A stretch of 60,355 nucleotides of DNA from Archaeoglobaceae archaeon (GCA_025058735.1 JANXDX010000027.1:1-60355), one strand, 5' to 3'. Positions 26,143 to 36,923 are shown, counted from the first letter of the stretch. Notes: generated by a model from the sequence alone, not told the origin. Made by a program: numbers and translations.

Positions 26143-26778
26143 ATGAAAAAACTTGTTGCAGCTTTAGATGTTTTAAGCTCGGAAAAAGCTGTAAAAATAG
26201 CAAAGGATATAGTAGATTACGTAGATGAATTCAAAGTAAACTATCCTTTAGTTCTATCCGCTGGAATAAAAGTAATAAAAGACTTATCCAAAATTAGACC
26301 GGTGATAGCTGATTTTAAGATAGCAGACGTCCCTCATTTAGCTTACATGATATCTAAAATAGCCTTTGAAAGCGGTGCTTTAGCTGTTATTGTTCACGGT
26401 TTTTCTGGGAGCGATTCTGTGAAAGCTACTTTGGATGTTGCAAGAGATTTTGATGGGAAGGTTTACGTTGTTACGGAGCTTAGTAGTAAAGGAGGTGAAG
26501 AATACATGACAAAATTCTCTGTAGATATAGCAAAAATGGCTAAAAAGTTAGGATGTCATGGAATAATAGCTCCAGCCACTAGAGTAGAGAAAGTTAAGAT
26601 TTTGAGAGAAGTTGTAGGAAAAATGGAAATTCTATGTCCGGGAGTAGGTTTTCAAGGTGGAAGTTTTGAAGTTTTAAAGTTTGCAGATGGGATAATAGTT
26701 GGAAGAAGTATATACGAGAGCGAAGATCCTAAAAAATCGGCAAGAGAAATTAGAGAGATTATAAATAAACGTACGTAG
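26143..26778 (+). CDS. pyrF: orotidine 5'-phosphate decarboxylase
   Basis: Converts OMP to UMP, the last step of de novo pyrimidine synthesis. The 211-residue protein begins MKKLVAALDV and has the catalytic D-x-K-x-x-D array (ADFKIADVPH), then CPGVGFQGG and the phosphate-binding end IIVGRSIYE. ATG 26143 matches the usual family start; seven upstream codons are unlikely. It overlaps the convergent serA by 20 bp. The archaeal uridylate kinase for the next step lies at 40347. Confidence 0.95.
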   Translation: MKKLVAALDVLSSEKAVKIAKDIVDYVDEFKVNYPLVLSAGIKVIKDLSKIRPVIADFKIADVPHLAYMISKIAFESGALAVIVHGFSGSDSVKATLDVARDFDGKVYVVTELSSKGGEEYMTKFSVDIAKMAKKLGCHGIIAPATRVEKVKILREVVGKMEILCPGVGFQGGSFEVLKFADGIIVGRSIYESEDPKKSAREIREIINKRT

Positions 26779-28339
26779 CGTCTATTATTCCATCTAATTT
26801 TACCATCTCTTTCAAAACTTCATTGCTTGGCGGATCATCTACTAGCAAAAGCATTAGCTGAACTCCTCCTGGTTTATCTCCGCATCTTCCAACGATCATC
26901 CCAGCTATGTTTATGTTGTTTCTACCGAACAAAGTTCCAACCCTACCTATTACTCCAGGCTTATCTTCGTGTAAAGATATTATGTAGTGACCTTTAGGAA
27001 CAAAGTTTACGTTGTAAACGTCTATCATCAAAACTCTGTACTCTTTTCCAAAACAAGTTCCAGCTACAAACATTTCTTTACTATCACTTTCTACAACTAC
27101 TTCAAGCAAACTTTCGTAGTGTTCAGCTTTATCAACTCTGCTCTCTTCCACAACTATTCCTCTACTGGAAGCTACAGACTTTGATGATATGAGGTTCAGT
27201 TTCCCTACATACCTTTCAAGAAGACCGACTAAAAAAGATCTTGTAATAAATTCTGTGTTCTTCAAAGCTAAGCTTCCCTTAGCTGTAACTTTAACTTTTC
27301 TTATAACACCTTCAAGCCTTGCCGAAACTATTTTCCCCATCTTCTCTGCTAAAATTATGTAGGGCATAAGTGTCTCAAATTCTGCTGGATCAAGTGAGGG
27401 GATGTTTACAGCGTTTTTTGCAGGGTAACCTTTTGCTACTCTAACGATGTCTTCAGCTACTATTAGTCCAACACTTTTCTGAGCTTCATAGGTTGAAGCT
27501 GCTATGTGTGGAGTAGTTACAACATTTTCTAGCTTAATTAAAGGATTGTCTTGATCTGGTGGCTCTTTTTCGTAGACGTCTAAAGCTGCAGCAAATACTT
27601 TTTTATTTTTTATAGCTTCGTACAAAGCTTTTTCGTCAACGATGCCCCCTCTAGCAGTGTTTATTATTATAACTCCATCTTTCATTTTTTCAAAAGCTTT
27701 TCTATCGATCATTCCAACTGTTTCCTTCGTCTTTGGAACGTGAACAGTAATTATGTCTGATCTTCTTAGTAAAGTATCAAGGTCTAAAAGTTCAACTCCA
27801 ATCTGTTTTCCTTTCTCTGGTGGAACGTATGGATCATAAGCTATAACGTTCATTTCTAAAGCCTTACATCTCTTTGCAACCTCAAAACCAACTCTTCCTA
27901 AACCTATTATTCCGACAGTTTTTCCTCTAAACTCAATTCCTAAGAATTTCTTCCTATCCCATTTTCCTTCTTTTACACTTCTATCAGCTTGAGGAATCTT
28001 TCTCGCTGCAGCAAACATTAAAGCTATAGTGTGTTCAGCAGTAGAAACCGTGTTTCCTTCTGGAGCATTTACTACTATTATACCAAGCTCAGTTGCTGTG
28101 TTGACATCGATGTTATCAACTCCAGCACCAGCTCTAGCTACAATTTTTAATTTACTTCCAGCTTTCAAAAGCTCTTTATCTACTAAAGTTTGACTTCTAA
28201 CTATCAAAGCTTCGTAATCTTTTATAATTTTTAAAAGTTCCTCTCTACTCAAATTTGGTTTAAAATCTACCTCTATTTTTTCTTTTTTCAAAAATTCTAT
28301 TGCTTCATCGCTTATATGTTCTGTGACTAAAACTTTCAT
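26759..28339 (-). CDS. serA: D-3-phosphoglycerate dehydrogenase
   Basis: First step of serine synthesis. The 526-residue, long-form enzyme has the NAD-binding motif GLGRVGFEVAKR, the catalytic Arg/Glu/His set (RAGAGVDN; DVYEKEPP; TPHIAASTYEAQ), an intervening ASB domain and a C-terminal ACT domain (YIISLHEDKPGVIGRVG) that usually senses serine. ATG 28339 (MKVLVTE) is the standard start; an upstream extension to 28417 is low-complexity. Confidence 0.96.
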   Translation of the reverse strand: MKVLVTEHISDEAIEFLKKEKIEVDFKPNLSREELLKIIKDYEALIVRSQTLVDKELLKAGSKLKIVARAGAGVDNIDVNTATELGIIVVNAPEGNTVSTAEHTIALMFAAARKIPQADRSVKEGKWDRKKFLGIEFRGKTVGIIGLGRVGFEVAKRCKALEMNVIAYDPYVPPEKGKQIGVELLDLDTLLRRSDIITVHVPKTKETVGMIDRKAFEKMKDGVIIINTARGGIVDEKALYEAIKNKKVFAAALDVYEKEPPDQDNPLIKLENVVTTPHIAASTYEAQKSVGLIVAEDIVRVAKGYPAKNAVNIPSLDPAEFETLMPYIILAEKMGKIVSARLEGVIRKVKVTAKGSLALKNTEFITRSFLVGLLERYVGKLNLISSKSVASSRGIVVEESRVDKAEHYESLLEVVVESDSKEMFVAGTCFGKEYRVLMIDVYNVNFVPKGHYIISLHEDKPGVIGRVGTLFGRNNINIAGMIVGRCGDKPGGVQLMLLLVDDPPSNEVLKEMVKLDGIIDATYVYL

Positions 28340-28519
28340 CTCCAAAACTCTAAAGTTTCGGGATAAAAAACTTACTTTTTTACTTTTAAAGTAAACTGAA
28401 CCAATTTTTAAAAACAATCAATCCAGATCGATCAAACTCGACAACGAAATTTCTATTTTATAATAAATTATTTAAATTTTTTACTTTAAAAGAATTGGAA
28501 ATAATTTATATGTAAAAAC

Positions 28520-29920
28520 TTGTCTAAACTTGTGGAAAGCGTAGTTGAACTCGTAGAAAAGTTAAAAAATAGAGAAGTGAAAGCTACAGAGTTAATAGAA
28601 ATTTGTTTAGAAAGAATAAAAGATTTAAATCCAAAAATCAATGCTTTTGTAACTTTAAATCCTAGAGCAATTGAAGAGGCTAAGGAAGTTAAAGATAAGC
28701 CACTAGCAGGATTACCTATAGCAGTAAAAGATAACACAAACACAAAAGGGTTAAGAACTACTTACGGTTCTAAGCTTTTTGAGAACTTCGTTCCTTTGGA
28801 AGATGCTGTAATAATTGAAAGATTAAAGAAAGCTGGAGCAGTTGTAATAGGAAAAACGAATTTACCAGAATTTGGACTTATAGCTTATACAGATAACTTG
28901 CTGTTTGGTGTGACAAGAAATCCTTGGAATTTGAACAAAACTGTTGGAGGATCAAGCGGTGGAAGTGCTGCAGCAGTTGCAGCTGGAATGGTACCTGCAG
29001 CAACAGGAAACGATGGAGGTGGTAGTATAAGAATTCCGGCCAGTTTTTGTTCACTTTATGGCTTAAAACCAACTTTTGGTAGAGTGCCGTTTTATCCATC
29101 TATACCAGTATTCAACGGAATGTTTTGCGAAGGATTTTTAACAAAATCTGTAGAGGATACAGCTTTTCTTTTAGATTTTGTCAAGGGAAGAGATGAAAGA
29201 GACCTTTATTCTTTGCCAGATGACGGTAAAAGCTACTTCAAAGAAATCGAGGAACCGATCGATAACGCAAAAATCGCCTTCTCTCCAGATCTAGGCTATG
29301 CTACAGTAGATCCTGAGGTAGAAGAGATCGTTAGAAAAGCTGCTTTTAAACTTGAAAAATTTGGAGAAGTTGAAGAAATCGATGTAAATGTTCCTTGCTT
29401 AGGAAATGAGTTAGTGATCAAGGTACTGATGGAGTTCACGTCTTTCATGTCGGATAGAATAGAAGAGTGGAAAAAAGTGGCTTATCCCTATTACTTAGCT
29501 TTTTTAAACTTAGTTGAAAATCTTACTTGTAGAGATTACATTAAAATTGAGGAGAGGAAAATTGAACTGTGGAAAAGTTTAAGGGAGATCTTTGAAAAGT
29601 ACGATTTTCTTATAACACCTACAACTGCTACAAAGCCTTTTGACATTGGCAAAATATCTCCTGAAGAAATAGCAGGAAAACCTGTAACTCCAATAGATTT
29701 GATACCTTTTACTTACCCTTTTAACTTTACAGGTCAACCTGCAGCTTCAATTCCTGCTGGATTCAGTGAAGACGGTCTTCCAATAGGAATGCAGATCGTT
29801 GGCAAGAAGTTCGATGATGTTGGAGTTTTAAGGTTGTCGAAAGCTTTTCAAGATTTAAATAAAAATATTATTTATAATAATAAAAAATTAAAAATAAAAG
29901 AAAAAGAGTCAAAGATTTAA
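28520..29920 (+). CDS. amidase signature family protein
   Basis: A 466-residue Ser-cisSer-Lys amidohydrolase. The triad is visible as lysine in LPIAVKDN, the glycine-serine stretch [10 protein letters not shown] and [13 protein letters not shown]. It looks like GatA, but no gatB or gatC is nearby, so a stand-alone amidase is as likely. The start is TTG 28520, or GTG 28532, which coincides with the start expected from TATA-like sequence at 28501-28510. Its end is AT-rich and lysine-rich. Next comes ndk, 21 bp downstream. Confidence 0.88.
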   Translation: MSKLVESVVELVEKLKNREVKATELIEICLERIKDLNPKINAFVTLNPRAIEEAKEVKDKPLAGLPIAVKDNTNTKGLRTTYGSKLFENFVPLEDAVIIERLKKAGAVVIGKTNLPEFGLIAYTDNLLFGVTRNPWNLNKTVGGSSGGSAAAVAAGMVPAATGNDGGGSIRIPASFCSLYGLKPTFGRVPFYPSIPVFNGMFCEGFLTKSVEDTAFLLDFVKGRDERDLYSLPDDGKSYFKEIEEPIDNAKIAFSPDLGYATVDPEVEEIVRKAAFKLEKFGEVEEIDVNVPCLGNELVIKVLMEFTSFMSDRIEEWKKVAYPYYLAFLNLVENLTCRDYIKIEERKIELWKSLREIFEKYDFLITPTTATKPFDIGKISPEEIAGKPVTPIDLIPFTYPFNFTGQPAASIPAGFSEDGLPIGMQIVGKKFDDVGVLRLSKAFQDLNKNIIYNNKKLKIKEKESKI

Positions 29921-29941
29921 AGCGAAGATCGTCTTTCCTGC

Positions 29942-30391
29942 ATGGAACGAACGTTTGTAATGTTAAAGCCAGATGCTGTTCAGAGGGGATTGATTGGAGA
30001 AATAATAAGTAGGTTTGAGAAAAAAGGCTTGAAGATAATTGCGATGAAAATGCTAAAAATTGAAAGAGAACTTGCAGAAAAGCACTATTTTGAACACAGA
30101 GGGAAAGTTTTTTTTGATAATTTGATAAACTATATAACTTCTGCACCAGTTGTAGCTATGGTTTTGGAAGGAAAAAACGCTGTAAAAGTTGTTAGATCCA
30201 TAGTTGGAGCTACGAACCCGTCAGAAGCTTTACCTGGAACAATAAGAGGAGACTATGGAATGGACATCGGTAGAAACGTTATACATGCATCAGATTCAAA
30301 GGAATCTGCAGAAAGAGAAATTTCAATATTTTTTAAACCTAATGAGCTATGTGAATTTAAAAGAATAGATGAGAACTGGGTCTACGAATGA
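29942..30391 (+). CDS. ndk: nucleoside diphosphate kinase
   Basis: Transfers gamma-phosphates between nucleotides. All 149 residues align with the family layout: [10 protein letters not shown] start, [10 protein letters not shown], and the phosphohistidine in NVIHASDS. It begins 21 bp after the amidase and precedes infB by 45 bp, an order (ndk near infB) common in archaea. Confidence 0.97.
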   Translation: MERTFVMLKPDAVQRGLIGEIISRFEKKGLKIIAMKMLKIERELAEKHYFEHRGKVFFDNLINYITSAPVVAMVLEGKNAVKVVRSIVGATNPSEALPGTIRGDYGMDIGRNVIHASDSKESAEREISIFFKPNELCEFKRIDENWVYE

Positions 30392-30436
30392 AAAGGTTTA
30401 TCTATTCCTCTTCTTACTTTTTTGCTTGGTGGTCAA

Positions 30437-32197
30437 ATGCTAAGAACACCGATCATAGCAGTCCTCGGACATGTGGACCATGGAAAAACATCTTTACTTG
30501 ACAGGATCAGAAGAAGTAACGTAGCTGCAAAAGAAGCTGGTGGAATTACACAACACATAGGAGCTACGGAGGTTCCTATAAGTGCTATTAAAGAAATATG
30601 TAAAGATATTTGGAAAGCAAATGTGAAGATTCCAGGTTTACTTTTCATAGATACTCCTGGTCATAAAGTTTTTACAAATTTAAGAAAAAGAGGAGGAGCT
30701 TTGGCAGACCTTGCGATCTTGGTTGTAGATATTAATGAAGGTTTCATGCCTCAAACAGAAGAGGCTATATCTATTCTAAAAACGTTTAAAACTCCTTTTG
30801 TAGTAGCTGCAAATAAGATTGACAAGATTCCTGGATGGAAAAGCTTGAATGGAGAAACTTTCATGAAATCTTTTGCTCTACAAGATGATACAGTAAAACA
30901 GAAGTTAGATAGTAAAATATACGAACTGATAAGCGATCTTTACAAGTTTGGCTTCAACGCTGAAAGATTCGATAGAGTAAAAGATTTTACGAGAACTGTA
31001 GCTATAGCTCCTGTTTCTGCGTTGACTGGTGAGGGAATCCCGGAGCTTTTAATGATATTAGTAGGTCTTGCTCAGCGCTACTTGGAGAAAAATTTAAGAG
31101 TACAAGTTGAAGGAAAAGGTAAGGGAACGATTCTAGAAGTAAAAGAAGAAAAAGGGCTTGGAATAACTTGTGATGCAATACTTTACGATGGAACTTTAAA
31201 AATTGGAGATAAGATAGCTGTTGCAACGAAAGATGGAGCAATAATAACTACAGTAAAAGCAATCTTAAAGCCAGCACCTATGAAAGAGATCAGGGTTGAA
31301 AGTAGGTTTAAAAGTGTAGAAAAAATATCAGCTGCTGCTGGAATAAAGATAGTTGCTCCAAACTTAGAAAACGCTTTAGCTGGAAGTGAATTTGAAACTG
31401 TTGAAAATGAAAAAGATTTTGAAGAGTTCAAAAATAGAATAAGGAGAGAGTACGAATCTATTGCTATAAGAACTGATATTGATGGAATAGTTTTGAAAAC
31501 AGACACTCTAGGATCTCTTGAAGCATTAATAAATGAATTGAAAAGTTTGAACATACCAATAAGAAAAGCTGAAGTAGGAGATGTAGATAAGAGAGATGTA
31601 GTAGATGCTTCTGCAAACAGAGATGATCTCAACAAGGTAGTCTTAGCTTTTAACGTTAAAATTTTGCCAGAGGCAGAAGTTGAGGCGGAGAAGTATGGTG
31701 TAAAGATTTTCAAAGATGAAATAATATATTCTTTGATAGACAACTTCATGAAGTGGAGAGAAAATGAAAAAGTAAAAAAAGAAAAGCAGAAAATAGAGAC
31801 TTTAATAAAACCTGGAAAAGTACAACTTCTCAAAGAGTTCATTTTTAGAAGGAGTAAACCTGCCATAGTTGGAGTTAGAGTTCTTGCAGGTGAACTCAGG
31901 AGAGGTGTAGATCTGATAAAGTCAGATGGAACAAAAGTTGGTGCAGTTAGAACTATGCAGAAAGAAGGTAAAAACGTAGTCGTTGCATACGCTGGAGAAG
32001 AGGTTGCAATAGCTATTGAAGAGGTTACGATTGGTAGACAACTGAAGGGAGATGAGACTTTATATGTAGATGTACCAGAAAAACACTCAAAGATAATTGA
32101 AAGGGAACTTCTTGACTCTTTTGATGAAAAAACTAAAGAAACTTTTAAGGAATTTTTAAGTATAAAGCGAAGAGAAGACCAGTTTTGGGGTAGATGA
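30437..32197 (+). CDS. infB: translation initiation factor aIF5B (IF-2 family)
   Basis: GTPase that promotes subunit joining. The 586-residue protein has Walker A GHVDHGKTS, the DTPGH switch, NKIDK, then the beta-barrel and C-terminal domains typical of archaeal aIF5B, without intein. The start is placed at ATG 30437 because it is preceded by GGTGGT; a TTG at 30422 would add five residues and swallow that site. Confidence 0.96.
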   Translation: MLRTPIIAVLGHVDHGKTSLLDRIRRSNVAAKEAGGITQHIGATEVPISAIKEICKDIWKANVKIPGLLFIDTPGHKVFTNLRKRGGALADLAILVVDINEGFMPQTEEAISILKTFKTPFVVAANKIDKIPGWKSLNGETFMKSFALQDDTVKQKLDSKIYELISDLYKFGFNAERFDRVKDFTRTVAIAPVSALTGEGIPELLMILVGLAQRYLEKNLRVQVEGKGKGTILEVKEEKGLGITCDAILYDGTLKIGDKIAVATKDGAIITTVKAILKPAPMKEIRVESRFKSVEKISAAAGIKIVAPNLENALAGSEFETVENEKDFEEFKNRIRREYESIAIRTDIDGIVLKTDTLGSLEALINELKSLNIPIRKAEVGDVDKRDVVDASANRDDLNKVVLAFNVKILPEAEVEAEKYGVKIFKDEIIYSLIDNFMKWRENEKVKKEKQKIETLIKPGKVQLLKEFIFRRSKPAIVGVRVLAGELRRGVDLIKSDGTKVGAVRTMQKEGKNVVVAYAGEEVAIAIEEVTIGRQLKGDETLYVDVPEKHSKIIERELLDSFDEKTKETFKEFLSIKRREDQFWGR

Positions 32198-32270
32198 ATT
32201 TATTATCTACTATAGTTATATAAAAATTATTTAATTAATTATATCAATTTTTAGTTAAATTAATTAAGCT

Positions 32271-33521
32271 GTGAAACAAAGATCGAAGGTGAAATACACG
32301 ATACTCCTACTACTATTGATTTTTGAAGCTTCGGCGAACGTTGTACTTGTAAGTGTTGAAGGTGAAATTACAGAAGGAACTTACGTAACTTTGAAAGATG
32401 CAGAAGATTTTGCACTCAAAAATAATGCGATCCTTTTGGTAGAACTAAATACTCCAGGAGGTCTTTTTTCATCTACTCAGAAAATAGTAGAACTTTTTTT
32501 GAAAAGTAGGGTTCCAGTTGTAGTTTATGTTCCTAAAGGAGCTATATGTGCATCTGCTGGCACTATAATTCTTCTATCTTCAGATGTAGCTGCTTTAGCT
32601 AACGGAACCTCAATAGGTGCCTCCACACCGGTAAGTGCCGTAAGTGGTGCTGCGGAGGAGAAGGTTGTAAAATATATAGCTAGTTACGTGAAAAGTATAG
32701 CTGAAGAAAGAAAGAGAAATCCTGAAGTTGCAGAAAAATTTGTAACTGAAGCTTTAAGTTTAACCGCTGACGAAGCTTACAAGTTTGGAGTAGTAGATGT
32801 TCTAGCAGATAGTAGAGAAGAGTTGATGAAAAAGATAAACGGGAAAGAGTTTAGAGGGAAAAAGCTAGAGTTTAATGAAAAAAATACGATTGTTTTTGAA
32901 GAGCCTTTAAATGCAAAAGTGTTTCGTTTAATTTCAAATCCGCAAATTGCAGCGATACTTTTACTTCTAGGAATATACCTTTTACTTTTTGGTCTAACAT
33001 CTCCTGGATACATAGCTGAAACGATTGGAGCTATATGCTTAGTTTTAGCTTTAGCAGGTTTAGGAGTAATACAGAGTATAGATTACCTTGGAATTCTTTT
33101 AATTTTACTCGGTGTTGTGCTGCTAATAGCTGAACTCCTGACACCAACTTACGGTTTCCTTGGAGCAGCATCGGTAGTGTGCACAGTCTTGGGTTTACTT
33201 CTTTTAATAAAAGATCCAACTTTACCTGTAAAGTTTTATGAAGATTTTCAGAGGTTAGTTCTAGGTTTAGGATTTGGTTTTGGCAGCTTTATGACTTTTG
33301 CAATAATAAAAATTGCTCAGAGTAAAAGAAGGAGAAGTAAAGTTGGGGAGATGGTTGAAGAGAAAGGAGAAGTTATAGAGTTTTCTGGTGGAAAAGGATA
33401 TGCGAAGATTAGGGGAGAGATATGGAAGATCGTGAGTGATGACGATCTTAAGAAGGGAGATGAAGTTGAAGTAGTCGATAGAGATGGCTTGACTTTGAAG
33501 GTGAAAAAAGTTGTTAAGTGA
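32271..33521 (+). CDS. NfeD-type membrane serine protease
   Basis: A 416-residue membrane protein. A signal-like helix (about 8-24) is followed by a ClpP-like protease domain with the ELNTPGG strand and the nucleophile Ser in ICASAGT. Four hydrophobic helices come next (about 225-345) and a cytoplasmic NfeD OB domain ends the chain. In other organisms such proteases work with stomatin-like proteins, but no stomatin gene is adjacent here. It starts with GTG after TATA-like sequence near 32214-32225. Confidence 0.92.
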   Translation: MKQRSKVKYTILLLLLIFEASANVVLVSVEGEITEGTYVTLKDAEDFALKNNAILLVELNTPGGLFSSTQKIVELFLKSRVPVVVYVPKGAICASAGTIILLSSDVAALANGTSIGASTPVSAVSGAAEEKVVKYIASYVKSIAEERKRNPEVAEKFVTEALSLTADEAYKFGVVDVLADSREELMKKINGKEFRGKKLEFNEKNTIVFEEPLNAKVFRLISNPQIAAILLLLGIYLLLFGLTSPGYIAETIGAICLVLALAGLGVIQSIDYLGILLILLGVVLLIAELLTPTYGFLGAASVVCTVLGLLLLIKDPTLPVKFYEDFQRLVLGLGFGFGSFMTFAIIKIAQSKRRRSKVGEMVEEKGEVIEFSGGKGYAKIRGEIWKIVSDDDLKKGDEVEVVDRDGLTLKVKKVVK

Positions 33522-33777
33522 TGAGCTAATAAGTGAAACTTTGAAGATGTTAGAAAAAATAAAGAAAAAAAGTTTCGAAGGAGAGAAAAAGTTTGTTGAA
33601 AACATAAAAGCATATGTAAATGATAGTGAATATTTTCTAAAAAAAGGAGATCTAATTAAAGCTTTTGAATGCATTGTTTGGGCATGGGCCTGGCTTGAGA
33701 TAGGTTTAGAAATAGGAGTAGTTAGAGATGCAGCAGTTCATGGTGATAGACAAGGGGCTGCTGAAAAGAATAGCTAG
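33511..33777 (+). CDS. DUF357-family small protein
   Basis: An 88-residue helical protein matching the archaeal DUF357 family: [21 protein letters not shown] followed by WAWAWLEIG. It uses a TTG start overlapping the protease gene by 11 bp. Its end overlaps ksgA by 50 bp, so it is likely translated with it. The function is unknown. Confidence 0.8.
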   Translation: MLSDELISETLKMLEKIKKKSFEGEKKFVENIKAYVNDSEYFLKKGDLIKAFECIVWAWAWLEIGLEIGVVRDAAVHGDRQGAAEKNS

Positions 33778-34450
33778 ATATGCTGATCTAAAAAAAGAAG
33801 ATCTAGTATTAGAAGTTGGCTGTGGAACAGGAAATCTGACTAATGTTTTACTGAAAAATGCTGGAAAAGTAGTTGGAATAGAGAAAGATTTAAAACTTGC
33901 TGAGTTTCTTAAAAAAAGGTTTAAGAATGAGATAGAGAGTGGAAAGTTTGAACTTATTGTTGGAGATGCTTTGAAAGTTGAATTTCCAAGGTTCAACAAG
34001 TTCGTTTCAAACATTCCATACAAGATCTCTTCTCCATTGGTTTTCAAACTTCTTAAACACGATTTTGAACTTGCAGTCGTAATGTTTCAAAAGGAATTTG
34101 CAGATAGACTTGTTAGAGAAGATAACAGATTAGGTGTAATAACAAAAGCTTATTGTAAAGCTGAAATACTTGAAATAGTTGGGCCAGATTCTTTTAGACC
34201 AAAACCAAAAGTACACTCTGCTTTGGTTAAAATTGTTAAAGAAAAACAAGTTGAAGCAAACTTGGAAATATTTGATAAGCTTGTAACTTTTGCCTTCAGT
34301 ATGAAGAGGAAGAAGATGAGAAAGATATTGGAAGAATTTAAAAATAGGTTCAACATAGAAATAAGTGCGGATGATGTCGCAGAAAATAGACCTGAAGAAA
34401 TTGGAGCAAAAAAATTTGCAGAACTTAGTTTACGAGCCAGCAGAGGATAG
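33728..34450 (+). CDS. rsmA: 16S rRNA dimethyladenosine transferase KsgA/Dim1
   Basis: Dimethylates two adjacent adenines near the 3' end of 16S rRNA. The 240-residue protein has SAM motif [11 protein letters not shown], the GIEKD acidic loop and catalytic [10 protein letters not shown] (N-I-P-Y). The N terminus ([10 protein letters not shown]) is shortened relative to the usual Q-x-F-L-x-D segment but keeps it. It overlaps both neighbours, forming a tight ribosome/translation-factor modification cluster. Confidence 0.95.
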   Translation: MQQFMVIDKGLLKRIARYADLKKEDLVLEVGCGTGNLTNVLLKNAGKVVGIEKDLKLAEFLKKRFKNEIESGKFELIVGDALKVEFPRFNKFVSNIPYKISSPLVFKLLKHDFELAVVMFQKEFADRLVREDNRLGVITKAYCKAEILEIVGPDSFRPKPKVHSALVKIVKEKQVEANLEIFDKLVTFAFSMKRKKMRKILEEFKNRFNIEISADDVAENRPEEIGAKKFAELSLRASRG

Positions 34451-34970
34451 TGAGCTTTTACTTGATGCTGCTTTAAAAGAAATTAAAGAATTTGATGAAG
34501 TTATAGAAGTCGGTGCAGGTTCTGGTTTTGTAGCTGAAAAGATCGCTAAAAAGTGCAAGTACTTAATTACAACAGAGATAAATCCATTTGCAGCAGAAAT
34601 TTTGAGAAGTAAAGGTTTAGATGTAGTTGTAACTGATGTAGCTAAGGGAATAAAAAAGAAGTTCACTCTTGCATTGTTCAATCCACCATATCTTGAGTTG
34701 GAGAAGGAATTAAAGAGAGGAGACTTTTTAGACTTAGCAATAGATGGAGGAAAACATGGAATCAAAGTCATTTCAAAATTCTTGGATCAACTAAAGGATT
34801 TTTTGCACGAAGACGGTAGAGCTATATTTATATCATCATCTCAAAACGAGCCGTACGTTTTCGATTTAATAAAAGAAAAAGGCTACTCCTTCAGAGTGAT
34901 AGCTGAGAGGAATCTATTTTTTGAGAAAATCTATGCTATTCTGGTCTTTTCAAAAGCAAAAACTTTTTGA
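34416..34970 (+). CDS. HemK2/PrmC-type protein N5-glutamine methyltransferase
   Basis: Probable methylase of the GGQ glutamine of archaeal release factor aRF1. Motifs are [14 protein letters not shown] near the start, SAM motif [14 protein letters not shown], and the substrate motif NPPY. The start is uncertain: a GTG at 34365 gives 201 residues and an 86-bp overlap with ksgA, while a TTG at 34416 gives 184 residues and fits family members that begin just before VYEPAEDS. It overlaps the convergent DtxR gene by 35 bp. Confidence 0.85.
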   Translation: MQNLVYEPAEDSELLLDAALKEIKEFDEVIEVGAGSGFVAEKIAKKCKYLITTEINPFAAEILRSKGLDVVVTDVAKGIKKKFTLALFNPPYLELEKELKRGDFLDLAIDGGKHGIKVISKFLDQLKDFLHEDGRAIFISSSQNEPYVFDLIKEKGYSFRVIAERNLFFEKIYAILVFSKAKTF

Positions 34971-35505
34971 TACTCTCTGAAACCTCAAGTTCTACATCTT
35001 TTACAACTATTTTACCATCTTTAACCTCCACTTTAGTACCAGGCATCATTATTTCTAAAAGTTCACTTGGAACTACGACTGCTATGTATTTACCATCTTT
35101 TACTTTTTTCAAACTCGAAACCTTAACTTCGCATTCTTCACAAACTTTACAGTTATTTGCTACGAGTATGCATAAACTTTTTGATGTCTCATCACTCAAA
35201 TGGTGCTCAAGTTCGCATGCAAGTTTTCTAGCTTTCTCATCGTCAACACCTAAGGCTTTAAAGAAGACATAGGCTAGCTCATGGTACTTTTTTATCTCCT
35301 TTGCAACTTTTTCTCCCTCTTTAGTTAGAACTGCTCCCTTGTATGGTTGATAGTGAATGTATCCTTTATCTTTAAGCTTTAAAAGCATTTCCGTAACACT
35401 TGCAGGCTTAACACTTAAACGCTTAGCTAGTTCAGAAGTTTTTGCAACTTTTTTCTCTTTTTGTATGTCGTAAATAGCTTCTAGATATTCTTCTACTCTT
35501 TCCAC
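34936..35505 (-). CDS. DtxR/MntR-family metal-dependent repressor
   Basis: A 189-residue transcription regulator. The N-terminal winged helix ([14 protein letters not shown] ... [13 protein letters not shown]) is followed by the metal-binding dimerisation helix (ELEHHLSD). A C-terminal FeoA/SH3-like domain closes the protein. The usual C-P-H-G-x-P-I-P loop is absent; instead there is a CKVCEEC cluster near residue 128. It starts with GTG. It probably senses Fe or Mn and could also regulate the symporter downstream, but this is not shown. Confidence 0.9.
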   Translation of the reverse strand: MERVEEYLEAIYDIQKEKKVAKTSELAKRLSVKPASVTEMLLKLKDKGYIHYQPYKGAVLTKEGEKVAKEIKKYHELAYVFFKALGVDDEKARKLACELEHHLSDETSKSLCILVANNCKVCEECEVKVSSLKKVKDGKYIAVVVPSELLEIMMPGTKVEVKDGKIVVKDVELEVSESIKKFLLLKRPE

Positions 35506-35576
35506 GAGAATAGTTATCTTCGAGTATTTCTCTCTTTTGTTTACTAAATTTATTAAATTTTTTATTTTATAAAAAT

Positions 35577-36923
35577 TTATCTTTTCTCAACAAGCGATGC
35601 TAAGATGTATACAGCTGAAGCTACTATAACAGTTACTACACTTCCCAAAACAAATTTTGGAAACAAGATCGCTATCGTAATCGAAGTTGTAAATCCGGCT
35701 ATCAGTGTTGAAATTCCAGATATTTTTCCACCTCTTTTCCAGTGGAAGAAACCTATTATAAGTGGTAGTTGGCAAAGTAGAATTGTTGAAGATAAAACAG
35801 AGAGTTCAACTATGTATTGAAACCTTTGAGAGGCGAAGAAAGCGACGAACATTGTAAGCAGAACTACACTCATTCTTCCGATCAAGAAACCTTTTTCAGA
35901 AACAAGATCTCTTGAAACCATGGAAGATAGAGAAAGTATTATTGAATTAGCTGTAGTTACTGCCGCCATCAAGATGCTTAAAGATACAAAGATCGACAGT
36001 AGTTGAGGTACTCTTGTCAGAAGTTCTGGAGTAACTTTATCTCTATCTGTAATCAGTGGAAAAGATCCTTCCACGGTTAAAATTTTTAGGGATAAACCTA
36101 AAACAACGACGAGCAGTGTGTAAAGAAAACCAAAAGTTCCAAAGTATATAACCATCCTCTTCAAAGATCTTTCATCTTTAACAATGAATAGTCTTTGAAA
36201 AACCTGCGGGTTTGTCAGAGCAAAGAAAAACCATGGAACTACTAAAGAAGCAAATCTTTCATAACTCCAGAATCTGTTTGGAACATAAAGCATTTCCCCA
36301 AGTTTTTCTACTTTTGAAAGATCGACTGTATTTAATACATAAAAAACGATCGTAAAAGCCGCAGTTAGCATTATCACTCCTTGAAAAGCATCTGTCAAAG
36401 CAACACCCCTCAAGCCACCTATGAATGCCCATGAAGCGATTAAAAATGCTGCAATTACTATTCCATAAAAGAACTCTATTCCAACTGTTTCAAGAAGTAA
36501 AGCCACGCCTATGAGCTGGGCTGAAGTGTAAGGGATCAGGGCGATCAAACATATTACCGAAGCTAACTTTGCAGTTTCAATTCCATACCTAAATTTTAAA
36601 AATTCCGCTGGAGATACAACTTTGTAATCTTTTGCAAACTTCCATATCTTTGGTCCGTAGTAAGATAAGAGAAAAAGTGTCCCAACTAAGTAGAGAAGTT
36701 CAAATCCTAAAGCTCCTACACCAGTTGCGTAAGTTAAACCTACCAATCCGACCATCATGAAAGCCGAATAAGTTGTTGCAGCGTAAGTTAAAGCAGAAAC
36801 TACACTTCCTAAACTTCTGTTAGCTATGAAAAATTCTTCCTGACTTCTGGCTCTTCTTGAATAGAAAGCTATAGCTGTACCTATTACTATGTATATTAGT
36901 AGAATTAAAGGTAGTTCAAACAA
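35577..36923 (-). CDS. sodium:solute symporter (SSS family)
   Basis: A 448-residue membrane protein with about 12-13 hydrophobic helices. It shows the SSS features SQEEFFIANRSLG and AATTYSAFMMVG near the N terminus and SWAFIGGLRGVALTDAFQG in the middle. The start is TTG 36923, read with a GAGGTG site inside the 3' end of a 49-residue upstream gene, so translation of the two is coupled. The transported solute (acetate, proline, pantothenate or other) cannot be told. Confidence 0.9.
   Translation of the reverse strand: MFELPLILLIYIVIGTAIAFYSRRARSQEEFFIANRSLGSVVSALTYAATTYSAFMMVGLVGLTYATGVGALGFELLYLVGTLFLLSYYGPKIWKFAKDYKVVSPAEFLKFRYGIETAKLASVICLIALIPYTSAQLIGVALLLETVGIEFFYGIVIAAFLIASWAFIGGLRGVALTDAFQGVIMLTAAFTIVFYVLNTVDLSKVEKLGEMLYVPNRFWSYERFASLVVPWFFFALTNPQVFQRLFIVKDERSLKRMVIYFGTFGFLYTLLVVVLGLSLKILTVEGSFPLITDRDKVTPELLTRVPQLLSIFVSLSILMAAVTTANSIILSLSSMVSRDLVSEKGFLIGRMSVVLLTMFVAFFASQRFQYIVELSVLSSTILLCQLPLIIGFFHWKRGGKISGISTLIAGFTTSITIAILFPKFVLGSVVTVIVASAVYILASLVEKR

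Noticed and set aside
28520-29920. Naming the amidase GatA
   Set aside because: The signature is shared by many amidases, and no gatB, gatC or gatD/E gene is nearby, so only the family is stated.
35506-35532. Imperfect inverted repeat GAGAATA / TATTTCTC before the DtxR-type gene
   Set aside because: It needs a bulge and a long spacer, and does not resemble known DtxR-family operators. Not strong enough to call an operator.
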